NCBI RefSeq assembly: GCF_001640805.2
Contig: NC_066854.1
Location: 10,783,775-10,847,774 of the forward strand
DNA from: Lates calcarifer
Lineage: Eukaryota; Chordata; Actinopteri; Centropomidae
Reading direction: 5' to 3'
DNA: 64,000 nt
In this document: piece by piece, positions 1 through 14,055 of the stretch
How positions within the stretch are numbered: the stretch's first letter is position 1
Layout: each line of letters begins with the position of its first letter
Position numbers and translations under genes: made by a program
The notes under the pieces: model-generated
What the model saw: only the letters and a program-made list of their open reading frames with translations
Databases searched by the model: none
Told to the model about the DNA's origin: nothing

Positions 1-252
1 TCTATTTGTCCTTTCTCTAATATGAGCCAGATGTTACCTCTAGAACCGGCCCTGCTGTCACTCAACCCCTCTCTGACCAATCAGAGCGCGCTTTGACTCC
101 TCCCTCCCTCCCTCCCTGTGGAGTATCCGCGGCTCGGTGCAGAGGAGGACTGAGTTCTTCTTTCTCGCTCCCCTCTCTGAGTCCATCTGCACCTCTCTCC
201 TTCTGCTCCCTCTCATAGTGCAGAGCTGCTGAATCACCCCCACAGCTCTACA
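1..252 (+). promoter_or_regulatory. nid2: nid2 5' flank and 5' UTR
   Basis: The 252 bases before the nid2 start are pyrimidine-rich, with a CCAAT box at 77-81 beside a GCGCGC stretch. The cap site cannot be fixed by eye. Promoter assignment is inferred from position and the CCAAT box. Confidence 0.4.
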
Positions 253-459
253 ATGGAGAGAGGGGAAATGTTGGCTGTGTGTCTGCTGTTGTGGAGCTGC
301 AGTGTGTGTGTGGTTACAGCCATCCAGAGGGCTGATATGTTTCCTTATGGCACTTTAAGTGGAGATTCAGTTCTGATGGAGGGCGACGATGAAACCTCCA
401 AAGTGCTGCCCCTGCCCAAACCCTTATACTTCTACAACACCCAGTTCAAAGAGCTCTAT
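253..459 (+). CDS. nid2: nid2 exon 1: signal peptide and mature N-terminus
   Basis: 69 codons ending in phase 0 at a GTAAGT donor (460). A hydrophobic stretch ([14 protein letters not shown]) after a short charged start is a classical signal peptide, with likely cleavage before IQRADMF. The following MFPYG matches the conserved (L/M)FP(F/Y)G start of mature nidogens. A second in-frame Met lies at codon 6; the first is chosen because it precedes the whole signal peptide. Confidence 0.9.
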
Positions 460-3400
460 GTAAGTAAACGTTCATTCATATTTATTTGCATGCATGTAAT
501 TCTTTGTGGTTGTGGTACTTTATTGTAGAAGTGTTATTTTAAAGTTGACATTTTGCAGGTGATATTTGCAGCTGTTGAATAAGCTCCACAGTGGAGCAGT
601 GGTGCCACAGGAGTGATTTATGTTTCATGGTTTCATGTTTAAATGGAGGAAATGACCAGAAGTCTGTTGGTTCTTTATAATCTGATGTTACTTTTTGTGA
701 AGTGACCACAAATTATCCCTGTTATGTATTATCAGATTTCAAGAGATTGCTCTCCAATCTGAACATCTGCCCTCTACTGTGTATGCATATTAATATGTCT
801 TGTATGTTTCATTCAATAGACCTGCAATGTTGTTTTATTATGTAATATATCAGTGGATTGTTATTATTAATGCATTACCGTGTAGGCTAGGTAACAATTT
901 AATGCTGTAGCTGCTGGAGATGGAGCTGTTTTAACTACTTTCGGTATCATATTTTATAAGCTCATCATATGTTTTGTTTGGTAATATGAATCTGAAAAAT
1001 AATTATAAATGGCAGTTAAATGAGGCTGAAATGTAGGGGAGTAGAAGAACAAAGCAGCATAAGATGGAAAGACTAAAGTACCTCAAAAGTACTTGAGTAA
1101 ATGTACTTAGTTACCTTCCATCGCTGATTAAATCTATATACAATGCAAAGACAGAACCCTAAGCGTTGCTTTATGAGACACAGTCATCAAAAAGTGTCAG
1201 GCTCTATTATCCAGTGTAATGTATCATAGAGCGAAGTCGGTAACAATTGTATGTGGTTTGAATGTTTCTAAACCATAATCAGGGACCAGGCTCCAGGGTT
1301 ACTTGAAGGAGCCCCAGAGGTCCCTGAGGAGGTTCCAGTGGTTTATGTAGGGAATCTAGGGATTCATTATGTGGTTCCTGGGCTCCATGAGGGGGTTTAT
1401 GAGGGGATACGGGTTCATTAGGAGGTTTCAAGGGTTCATGATGGTGTTCCAGGTAATTCTTACAGGATTCCAGGTGTTTATGAAAGGTTTTAAATGAGGG
1501 ATCATCAGTGGTCTGTAGGTACTGTCTTTGGAAGCCATTTTTAAAGCAGCAAGTGCCTTATTAATTAATGACTCCCCGTCTTTTCAGGTGGCCACCAATG
1601 GTATCATATCACCCCTCGACCTGCCGATGGAAAAGCAATACGTCGACGATGGCTTCCCCACAGATTTCCCTGTGGTGGCCCCGTTCCTGGCTGACATTGA
1701 CACCAGTGACGGGCGAGGACAGATTTACTACCGGGTGACAGAAACACCCAGCATTCTCAATAGAGTGGCCCAGGTCTGTTTATCCACATTCTATACTGGG
1801 AGAAAAAGTGTAAAGTTATACATTATGATGAATGCATTTAGTATGGTGCTTAACTATAGATGTGTATTCTTCCTTTTTTCAGTCCTTCATCTCTTAGTTC
1901 GATCCATGATACACTCCATCTTTCCTTTTTTTTTCTTTTCTCCTTCCTTTACTCCATCTTCCACTCATTCATTCATTCATTCATTCATTCATCTGCTCAC
2001 CCAGGAAGTACATCGAGGGTTCCCAGATTCAAAGTTCATACCCACACATGCTGTGGTGGCAACATGGGAGAACGTAGCGGCATATGACGATCACTCTGTA
2101 AAAGCTGGACCTTCAAACAAGGTAAGATGGATGGTGGGATGGAGAGCTCCAGGCTTCCTTGTCTGTCTGTTTTTAGCTCCTGTGAAAAACACAATCCCAA
2201 ATTCCTGGAGGTTGCACATCACTTGTAATCAGCCTGGGGTGGGGGGTCTATTTGTAATCCCCCTTCCCCTCCTAAGCTGCCTCTTAACCTTTTGAAGGGG
2301 TCAGAGGTCATCTTTAAGGGTCATCAAAGTGTCCCCTCCCTTCTTAACTCGTCATCCCCTGCTGCAATTCACATGCAGGTAGACACATACATGCCTTGAC
2401 CATTCATCGTTGTCATGCTCTGTTGGATTACTCCCCTCCTTGTTTGTCCAGTTAAAAGGTAACTATTTTTCAACCTGGGCCTTATTTCTCCATATTTTTG
2501 GGTGTAAATGATTAATAGGGACAAAAATCTTTGGAATCTGTCCACTAATGAGTGCGAACTGTTCACTTGGCCACCATGAACAGCTGCTGCAACACAATCC
2601 AATGGGCAATTGTCCACGTGAAAGTAGGAGTTTTCCAAGTCTGACACTGTGAGCCCCCCCGTAATACCTTCTAACTCTAATTGTTATTCTTTGTCTTATT
2701 CGATTTAGGGGTTAATTGTGCTCTCAGTTTTGTAACTACAGTTCCCATGATTTAGGGGCTTTGAGAAATGTAAACAGGAAGTATAATGTTGCCATGGAGT
2801 CAGTCAGCCATGGACTACAACTTGAGCCCTGTTTTTTAAAAATAATTAGTAGTCCTTTTTTGCAATGCACAGACATCTGTGACCGGATTACTTTGAACCT
2901 TATGATTTCAAAGCAGATGAATGTATGTTTATTTATGATGGGCATCAGAGATAGTGACATCTTTGGAAACACTGAACTAAAAAATGTTTATTTATATAGT
3001 GTGTTCAGGCTTGACTGAGTTCTGTCTCTGAGAGGACACAGGGTGGGAGGATGTACAGCAATCAGATATTAAGGGTTTTATAGTGTCTTCCATGAGCTGT
3101 GTCTCACAGCCTCTGCTGCAGCTGTTGACTGTGGTGGTGAGTGGTCAAATCAGCAGCCAAACTATAATACCTAATGCACCTGTCCCTTTCAACTCACGTA
3201 TAATCTTCGTCTCACCTCCTTCAGCTCTCCCACCTACCCTGGAGGTGTGCCTCACTGTTTGAAAACCTCTGGATCAGAGAAACACTTTGTTTTACATGTC
3301 TGTAATTTTCTAGGAATTTTCTAGGAATTTTCCTAAAGAGATGCATATAATTTGACCCTAAGTATAGGTGGAAAAAAGGAATTTTCTCAAAAGAGAAGCT

Positions 3401-6400
3401 TCATTTAAACTCAAGTAAAGGTCCACGTGTTAGTCATTTATTGCTATTGTGAGAAACTTTTCTCTCCTTAGTCTTTGACGGCACAAACTGAGATAACCCT
3501 GGTGACATCACTATGACATCATCAGGGTTTTTTTCGTCAAACTTTAAAGATTTCCCTGCAGAGCCACAGAAGACATTTTAGAAGTGTTTTCACAGGCTGA
3601 GTAGTACAGAGTTAAGTAAACGGATTTAAAATCGGTGGAATGCTCCTTTAATTGGAAGCGCGCACAATAAACACTTCATCTGTTTTCTTTATAGTTGTTG
3701 CCAAATTTAATAGTTCTTCTGAAGGGGGTAACTAGGGGCTTTGTTTAAGTTAAACTATGGGAAAAACTCCAAGTAAAACCAGGCCTACTGAACTTATCGA
3801 TCAAACAAACAGTGCTTTGTTGTTCCTGGTTTGTAGTATGTAGGGATGGAGGGATGAAGGGAGTGGTAGATTTAAGGAAAAACCCCAGGGGATCTCTCTG
3901 TCTCTGTCCCTCCCACTCATCTGTGTTTGTCCTTACTCTCCTGGTCTGGTTTCTTTTATGCCTTCTTCCTTTCTTCCTGATTGATCAAAAGCTAAACATT
4001 CAAATAGTCTGGTGGGGATATGCAGCAATAAGCCTCTTACAACTTTTCCTAATAACCAGGGCTCATTTTGATTGCATTGCTGCCAAACAGACAATCCAGT
4101 GATTGCATCTTCTCTGAACCTCTGTCCTCTGTTGATGAAATGCAAATTAGGAGCTGGTGTCCACCTCTTTAAGTGTAAAATGTTTTTACATGTGCTAAGA
4201 GAGGACTTGTTTTGTTATTTAAAGAGTCTGACTGGCTTGTCAGATTGGGGCAGTCTGGGTCTCGACTGGGATTTGCTTCAGTGGGTCTCTCTTCAGACTG
4301 ATAGCATCTTCCTTTGAAGTGATTAGCCAGAGGTGCTGGGTGGGGTGCGTTGGGAGTGGAGTGGTATGTGTGTGTGAACTGATTAACCTGAGGTGTGTGT
4401 TTGCCAGGATGTGTATTAAGGGTGACGGGATGGAGTAGCGCCTTGGGGGGAGGGGGCAGACTGTGTGGTGTTTGGGGGTCGGATGTGGAGATGAGAGGAG
4501 CAGTGAGGGAAGAAATAACAGGAAAATAGAGGAGAGAAAATTAGAGCAAAAGAGCGAAGGTTCACATCGCTCAGAGGCAGGAGTTGTGTTTTCTATGAAA
4601 TTAGTCTTGAAGATGTTATTATCATAATTGGAAAGTAATTGCATCACTTGAAACCTAAAACACTCATTCTGTTGTGTCTGCTACCGTGTAGCTCAGTTTG
4701 CTAATGACCAGAGTCATTTACACAGAAAAAACGGTATGTCTGCTATGTGAAGGTCTGATGAGGCTGAATGAATAAATTGACTCCTCTGTTGAATTAGGCC
4801 CTTGCTTTCATATTGTCTCTTCTCTTCTCTTCTCTTCTCTTCTCTTCTCTTCTCTTCTTCCTTTCTGTAGCACAATAGGAACTTTCGTGTCTATTCATAT
4901 TTGTTGTTTCTGGTGGCCCCCATGCAGTGACACAGGGGGCATCCCTTGAAATATGTTCATCCTGGTTCAAAGAAGACCTTTACTGAACTTCAGCTTTCAT
5001 AATATGTTATTCTGTCCTTATGCCATGAGACAGATTCTCTTCATCAGTGACCACTGAGCTAACGTCTGTAGCGCTAAGCAGAAACAAAAGGGTTTCCCTC
5101 ACCATATGTCTGTACAGCTCAGTAACAGTCACTAAAATGACTCAGAGTACACAAGTTAACTTGGGCACAGAATTGAGACTTTGGATCTTGACTGCTTTAC
5201 TAATTACTAGTGCAGTTGTAGTGCTGTGGTTTGTAGTTGTGGGACAGATGTTCATGTTCACAAAATTTCAGGATCTAAGAAAAGCAGCCATGGTTTTACT
5301 CACCATGTGCTTTTGAGCTGATCAAAAAGGTTTTGAAAAGCTTTCATAAGCCAAGATGTTGTACAATTTCCTCGAGCCTTAGAGGGGCAGGGAATCCTTC
5401 TGAGTACAGCTGAAGTTATAACATGAAAAAAAAAGGAGCAGGGATTTTCATATGACAACAGCGACATACTAACTGGACTGTTCCTGGCCACAAGCCTGGG
5501 CTGTATGTGTGTGTGTTTGTGTGTGTCTGTGTGCCAGTTCCCACGCTGTAGGCAGTTCCGTTTGTAGCACTCTGGTGAGGCTGGCAACTGGACTGCAGCT
5601 GCTCTCTCTCTCTCTCTGCCTGTTTGCAGCTGTGCCGTGGCCGACAAGCTGAAAAACCAGCAACCAACAAGCAAGTGTAGCACATTCATCCTGATCTCCC
5701 TCTATCTTCTGTCTCTCTCTTCCTTGGAATGTTCCAGGCTAACCAGAGTGGGATCCAGCTCTAGATAATTATAACGTGATTCAGAACATTTGTTACAGTG
5801 TGTTGAGTCATTTATTCAAAACCCAGATGGAAAGTCGACTTAACTATGTCCAGTGTGGAGTATTAGACTAAACTACATCAAGACCGAGTAAACCAGACCA
5901 CTAATAAATAAATAAAATACTAAACAACACCAAACTCAGCTAAAATATGTCAAGACAAAGCTGCACGAGACACAAAATGAATTCTGCTTGATACATGTTA
6001 AAAGCTGCTGTATGGCATGCAAAGCTATATGAAGCCCTGTTCTGTTATATATTCAAGTTTCATGCTTTGTGACACTAAGCATGTAACTGCCTGATGTCAT
6101 ACAAAAGTCCAAACACAAAGACTGGAAAAAATGCTCGTAGGAATTAAAAGCTTTTATTTTGGGTTGCTTAAAATTATTGTTGACCATAAAGTACAACCAT
6201 CAAACACATAGATCTTTCATGATTGCAAAATCGGCCCCTGATTCAGAATGAGCAAAGTAACGCGGTCTCTGAAGAAGACTAAACAAAAAGTCATAGCTCT
6301 ACTTTCCTAGTGTTCATGTTCCACTAGAGCAGCCATGTTTGTTTGCAATTCCAATGTTTACTGGAGGTGTTTCTCATGTGGTATTTTGACTGTATCTTAC

Positions 6401-9400
6401 TAGTACTGATCTACCCCATGCTGTCCTGTATCAGTATCAGTACTAGCTGTGTTAAGTGTGCTAGGGAGAAGTTCAAACATAGCTTAGTTCCTCACCTCCA
6501 CACACTTGGCCAATCACTGTGTGGTCTGGGTGTGATTGATTGATAGACTGTTGGTTTCAGAAAGTTACAAAAATTCCACCATCGGAAAGGTGTGTGGGGG
6601 GGGCGCTATGTGACCATCCAACAGGAATTTTAGCGGAAGTATACTGACATCTTAAAGAAGACAATGTTTCGTCGCCTTCTGTTGTGTTTTCATTTAAGTT
6701 GTTGGGTATTTCCAGACTCTCAAACCCCCACCATGCAACAGACAAACCCAGCCACCTAAACCTTAAACAGTCAGGGTGACCCCGACAACAAACATTTGTT
6801 GGTCCTGGAGACACTTAACGTCTGTGCATGTGTCTGGTCAGTGTGATGAATGTGAGGACACTATTTAAAAAGGTGTGACAGAATGCCTGTAGGAGGTCAA
6901 GGGTTTTGTGTGTAAGTGTGGGGTGGGAGGGGGTGGGGGGATTTGACAAAGCAGACACACTCACATACATACTGAGCTACACACTGTCTCAGAGTCTTTG
7001 ATGTGCGTCGGCCACAATTTGTTGTCTTCCAGCTGTGAGTCTTTAAAGCACACCAGGACTACTTTACACACAGAGACAGAATCAAACCCGGCAAATGACC
7101 ACACAGACAGAGGAGGGGTGCAGAGGAGAACAGAAATTAAAGGAGCAGTGCAACATTTTGGAAGCTGTCCTTTCTTAGAATTAGATGTGAAGATCAGTTC
7201 TATTCTCTATCTGTCCAATAATGGTGGGCTACCGACTGACAATGCCATCTATACAGGCACTACTACTTAATTTCCCTGAGGGAGTCATCGCAAAGGGATC
7301 AATAAAGTCTGTCGAAGTTTGTCTAAGTCTACTAAATGTTATCTGAGGGCAGACAGAAATCAATTCAGGAAAGCAGCTTAAATGGCATCACTGAAGATTT
7401 CGATGGAAACAAACACTGAGACATTTTCTTCTGTCAACTTTTTGTATGGAAGCTGTCTCTTCTCATATTTCTCCCATTCTAAACCATACCTATGACCCCT
7501 CTTCTCACTCCACCAACATCCACATCCATTTCAACTCTATATCTTTCTGTACCTCTATCCCTCTATCCCCTTCTCGTCTTCTCTCTAGAAGGAATATCAA
7601 CGACAAAAGAAAAAGCAGATTCCCTCTTATAGCTCCAACTTCTCCTCCTCCTTCCCTGAAGACAGAAAGAAAAAAAAAAATCAAGACCCCCTCCTCACTA
7701 ATTACAGAGAGCTTGGGGGCTACAAACTCCTCTGCCCACAAACAACAAGATCGTTTAAAGATGCTGATGTAAACAATTAGGAACACACACACATACATTC
7801 ACATGAGATGAATATAGGTGGAGGGACATCTGTGTGTGTGCTTGTGTGTGTGCACACCCCATATCTCACATTGTAACAACGTCTGGTTTGCATGTTGTAA
7901 CATCATCGTGAAAGATATGCAGACACACAGGAAGACAGCTGTGGAGATCAACATCTGGGTTGGGGGTTGAGACACCGAGGTGTGTGTCCATGTCTTGGTT
8001 TATGTGTGTGTGTGTATGTATGTGTTCAGATAAGCTGATTCTGTCCCAGAGGAAAACAACATGGGATCACTCACAGTCTTCCTTCATTCACTAAATTTGT
8101 GTTTTCTCAACTGTGGTTTTGCGCAGCAGAGTGGGCTGGACGCCCCCACATCCATGTAGGAAATAAGCTCTTCAAGTCACAATCCACTGTTTAGAAAAGA
8201 AGTTCTTGTAGAAAAAGTTCCTTCATTCATCAGGTCTTTCTAATTTAGTCCATTTAATTCAATCTAATTTGTTTAAAATAGACGTTGAAACCCAGATACT
8301 CAGGTCATTATGTCAATAAATGGTGGTGGTCGGAGGAGGGTGGTGTGAAGGGTGAGAAGTCTAAACATGAATTCCAGCAGAGCGAAAGATGAGAGAGGAA
8401 GGGGAGGAGACACGGGGAGGAGTGGAGGGGAGGTGTGAGGAGAGGTGTGAAGTTTAAATATGAGGAGTGAGTGTTAGAATAATTTGAGGCTGGGTGAGCT
8501 GAGCTGACTGTGTACACACAGGAGGTGACCTCATCTCTCTGACACCAGCACAGCTAAAAATTAGGACGAGACACTATCTCAGCACCAGCTGTCTGCTGAA
8601 TATTCTGCCATCAGGAGCACAGATTAAAATAACATACTGAAAAAAATGTAGCATTTTAAAATTGTTAGGACATGTAATGACCCCATCACCTATTTTTCAG
8701 CATTACCAATGTCAAATCATGGTCTTACAAGTCTAAATCTGAACAAGTGAAGGCATCTCATACTGCAACAGGTTACTTGTAGATTTTTTCTCTGTTTTTA
8801 TTTTGTTTAAGATTAACACTCTCTTCTCTTCCTCTTTAGTTCAATACATTCCAGGCAGTAATTGGTTATGATGAGACCGACTCATACGTTCTCTTCCTCT
8901 ACCCTGAAGGTGGCCTGAACTTCTTTGCAACACGACCCAAGGTAAAGTGGCCGGATACAAGGCCTTCATTCACAGCTTGAGTAGCCTGGATATTGTGCCA
9001 CTGCAGGATTTGTGGATATGCACAAATTGAGTTTAATTATACAGTCACAGCTAATTTAGGAAAATGTTACTCTTATTTTTGCACTTTTTTCTTTTGCTTT
9101 TAGGAGTCATATAATGTTGAGATAGAGCTTCCTGCTAGAGTTGGCTTCAGCAGAGGAGAAATTCCTTATTTTTTAATTTCCCGAATTGAGGGACCTCACT
9201 ACAGCGTTACGAGCGAGGAACAGAGTGTTAAAAACCTTTACCAGTAAGTATGAAACTTCTTTACTGATCTCTGTACCTCATAGCCACATCTGGCAACATG
9301 CTAATTAGCCTGAGAATTAGCTCTGCAAATACTGGCTAGCCCCTGAAACTGCTACAACTACTACATTACATAAAAGTCAGTTTTCTATTTCTATAAAACA

Positions 9401-11143
9401 CTAACTTACAGCCAAAGAAGAATGCTAACTTCACACTTCACAAAGAGAAGGCTACAGTATTTAGCTTAATACTAAACAGCTAGCAGGCTAATTGAACAAC
9501 AAGCATTTATTCATTAGCTGTTAGCTTGTTGTTGCTAATGGGCAACACACTTGAACTGGCAGTTTTAACTGAATGCGGTACTGTAAATACACGTGTTTAT
9601 TGTGAGAGTTAGCTACCAAGACAGTAAACTAGTTAACAAGATAGCAAACACTAACTTGAGTTAATAAAAGTAAATGAGGCTAGCTCCAAAAGGCTGTTCA
9701 CATTCACTGTTGTGTTAGCACTAATTGCCTCCAGTGTGGTTGCTAGAGTATGTTACAGCTGAAGATAATTAACTTTTCCTCAGCAGACATTCTGTCATGT
9801 TATAACAGGAAAAGCACAGGTGTCATTAGTAACGCAGACAGAGATATAAACCTGTGTGGCTGGAAATGAACACAGGCTGAACTGTGTGCTCATACTGGTT
9901 TCTTGCTCTCCAGGGTTGGAAATACAGGAATACCAGGTGTATGGCTTTTCCACACTGGGAACCGTAATTCTTTCGACAACATTGATTCCTGCATCCATTG
10001 GTGGCCTGCTTGCTACTTCACCATCTAAAGGACATGGCTTCCCCCTGGTAATTTGTTTTCTTTTTCATTCAGTTTATGGGCAAGAGCGTAGAAAACTCCT
10101 CTGATTCTATGTCTTGGTTTGTGCTTCTAGGAGACCACCACCCCTGAATATGCTGAGTTTGAGGAATACCCAGACAATACCTTTGACCCTGATAATGAAG
10201 AGGAAGAGGACGATTACCCTCTGACAGGCAGGGACCCTGAATTCCAGACGGCCCCTGCTGGTGGTGACCATTCAGAGCCCCTTCAACCAGCAAGTCCTGA
10301 TGCTCCCTCCTCTCCTTCAGAGCATCCTGGTCATCAGGTGCTGTATGAAAACAAAGATGTGCCGTTGACCTCTGACCCCGGGTATGGTCCAGAGCCAGCA
10401 GAGAGGCAGTTTGCTCCCCCTAGTCCTCCTAAGGCAGCAGCAGAAGAAGATCCACAGCAACCACAGGTAACACTGAAAGGTTTTCCTGAAAATGAAATGA
10501 ATTAACATGTTAACATGCAAGCCTGTCGGCCAAAGAGACTGGCATCTTTTTTGCTTTTTTGTGTTCCATATTTATTTATATTAGACTATGTTATTTGAAA
10601 TATGTGACAAGAGTTCCTGAGATTGCCCTTGCAGGCAACAGCACTGAGTGGCAATATGCACTTATTGCAAAAATGGTTATGAAAAAGGAGAATTTAAACT
10701 GGCAGTGCTGTCGGAGGTTTGTAATAATGATTTGAAATCGTAGTCACTTTTTGTAAATCCTGTGGTAATAATGGAATGCTGTTTTGAAAACAGTATAGTA
10801 GTAATAACAAATGTTGGCAAAACTGCAGCTTGTGATACCCTGCATACTGTATACAATAATGTAAAGTACGTGCAGATCATAGCATCTGGAGACATTTAAA
10901 TGTCTTGGCTTGGCACTCAGTGACAACAGGATAAACATATTTGAAGTTACACATAGAATATGTCTGCTGTGTGTCCCTCTGTAGGTTCCTCTGGAGGTGG
11001 TGGATGTGTACCCCCCTCACAGAAATGAACCACGTCTTTCCCCTGGAGGTCATGTGGTCAGCGTGGATGAAGAAGATGTTGATTTTGACACAGGAGGTAA
11101 AAGACAAACAATATACATGCATATGAATATACATATATTTACA

Positions 11144-11183
<40 letters not shown>

Positions 11184-11314
11184 GAGAGAGAGATTATGAA
11201 GTGTATGAAAGGACAGTCACTGGGAGAAACAGGAGGGTAACACTACCTCGCCCTCTGCTGCAGAGCTGCTCAGCAGCTGGCAGTACAATACCACCGTTGT
11301 GCCGGGCAGCTCCC

Positions 11315-11384
<70 letters not shown>

Positions 11385-14024
11385 CAACACTCCCTTCTCT
11401 GCAACTACTCCCACAGGCTTTTGCCATAAATAAGAATGTGCTCTCAGTCAGCTTGCCTGGTTGCATAAGAGTCAAAAAGTCTGTGTGAGTAAAAATGTTC
11501 ATCTTAAGTCATTTAGCTCAGGTTGAAGTGATGACACAGTATTTTTCTTGGAGGAGACAAAGAAACATCTGTCAAGAGATGGAATATTTTCCAGAAAGGA
11601 TTGACAGTATTTCCAGAATAAAGCCAGTCCCTCATTTAGTGTTAGAAAGATTCAGATCGATCAGTTTCTGATCGATCTCGATCTTGCTTGTTTTTAGGAA
11701 AACAACACACCTTTTTAAGACTTAATATACTGAGCAAATGACACCTTAAGATGGATATTTCTGAAGCAAGTGTGTATACAGTGTGTAGTATGTGCACATA
11801 TACAGCTATGTTTGTGTGTGTGTCTAACAAAAACTGAGAAAAAGCACAATTTTCCCATACACATGCCACATTTCAGTGCTTTCATTGGTTTACTTTTAAT
11901 GAAACGTAGAACATAAGAACACTGTAATACTGGTTGGTCCCTGCCACAGCACTGGCATATATTTTTTATGTGTGTGTGTAAAATCACAGTGATTTGTCTC
12001 CTCTGTGTGTGCAGTTGTTGAGAAAATATCCTGACATCCTGTGTTCATTCTGCATTTTGACTCCAAATCAGCTATTTGCCAAAAAGACAAATAGAGAAAG
12101 AGATAGACGGGGAGACAGTGGAGAAAGCGAAGCACTCATTTGGTGGTTGTGCAATTCCCATGTGGTGTTTTGAACCCTGTAAAAGACACTGCAGTCAGCA
12201 TTGGTAATCCTTGAAAAATTTTAGTGACGAGTCATACTGTTTTAGCTTTGTATTTTCGTCAACTGCTTCATTTTAGAGACATTTAGAGTCTTAAATCGCT
12301 TTTCAGACAATGTAATTTCAGTGGTCTGAGAAATGCTGCCAGAAATATGATTCTCAGACTTTTTTGTCTGTTCAGCAACAGTGCCTACCATTTTCTCACT
12401 GACTACCCAATTTTTTTTTCTTCTTCTGTTTATTCCAACTGAATTAGGAACAGAGTGCATCACTTCCTGTGTGTCAGGATTTTTTTTTAAATCAAAAAAG
12501 CAACCATCCCCAAGTGTTTAGAACATCACATGATTCTAGGAACTACATATACTGTAGAAACACATGACTGTATATATATGTGACTTTGAATTATTGTGAT
12601 TTTTTTTGGACTTCTGAAATATGTGTGAAAACATTTTACATGCCTATGGAATTTCTCTCTCTCCCTCTCTCTCACATTGTGTGTGTGTGTGTGTGTGTGT
12701 GCATATGTGTGTGTGTGTGTGTGTGTAACTGGATCAGTGGGTGTGGGAGGCAGGACTGCAACAGCTGGTTTCTCTCCAAACATGAGTGTGTGTGCATGAG
12801 TGTATGTACTCATCTCCCTGCATCTTTTCCACTTTTATCATCCTTTCCGTCCATCCAGCCTATGCTGAAACAATGTTCTGTCTGTATAGATACACAGATG
12901 AGATCAAGATAAATCCTCTGTTGGAACATTGGAAATGACCATACTGGTCTGCATATACATCTCTCTCTGTTATGTCCTGTTGGCATTTTAGTAGAATCTT
13001 GTATCTGAGACATTAGGACATTAATTATATATGTGATTATATATGTGATGCAATAAAAATGTCTTCTTCCCTCTCCTCTCTCTCAGTGATTCACTACACT
13101 ACAGAGAATAAGGAAACATGTGCGAGGTATGTGAAAACTAGATCTGATGCTGCTGGTATAAGAAAATTATATCCTAAATATTTAGAATTATTTCATATTA
13201 ATACTTGATTTATTAACACGAACATTTCCAGAGAGAAATATTAAGAGGAAAAACTGCAACGCCCTACATATGAATCTTTCTCTTTTTGTGCCAGATTCCA
13301 GCAGCAGTGCTCCCAGAATGCCTTCTGCTCTGACTATGCCACAGGCTTCTGCTGTCACTGCCGGCCTGGCTTCTATGGAAACGGACGCCACTGTCTACCT
13401 GAGGGTAAGACCTCTACCATTAACATTAATCGTGTTTCAGTTTTTAAATGTAGTCGTGAACGGTAGCATGAGCCTTTCTTCAGTTGTTAACGATGTTTTT
13501 GGTGTAAACCCTGCGCTGCTCCTCCAGGTGCTCCCCAGCGTGTCAGCGGTAAGGTGAGCGGTACTGTGACCGTGGGATCGACTCCGGTGCAGCTGAACAA
13601 CATTGATCTCCATGCCTACATCGTGGTGGGAGATGGGAGAGCGTACACTGCCATAAGTGAGGTAGGAGCTGGAATATGCACATTTCAGTATCTAATTTCT
13701 GCTGGCATTTTGAAACTGTCTTGCATCATTCACATTTAATTCTCTCTGATTTGACCTTTGTAAACTTTGTGCTGATTGGTCAGGTACCTGAGCCAGTGGG
13801 ATGGGCTCTGATGCCAGTTGCACCAATAGGAGAGCTGTTCGGATGGCTGTTTGCCTTGGAGCTGCCCAACAGTCAGGCAGGATTCAAAATGACAGGTAAA
13901 CTGTGTGTGTGCACGTGTGTGTTTCAGTATGTTGCCCTGTACATCTTGACTCTTGAGCACATCTGTAGAGAGATGAGGGAACTCCTCTACAGGGATAGAT
14001 GTCTTGTGTGTGTGTGTGTGTGTG

Positions 14025-14055
<31 letters not shown>

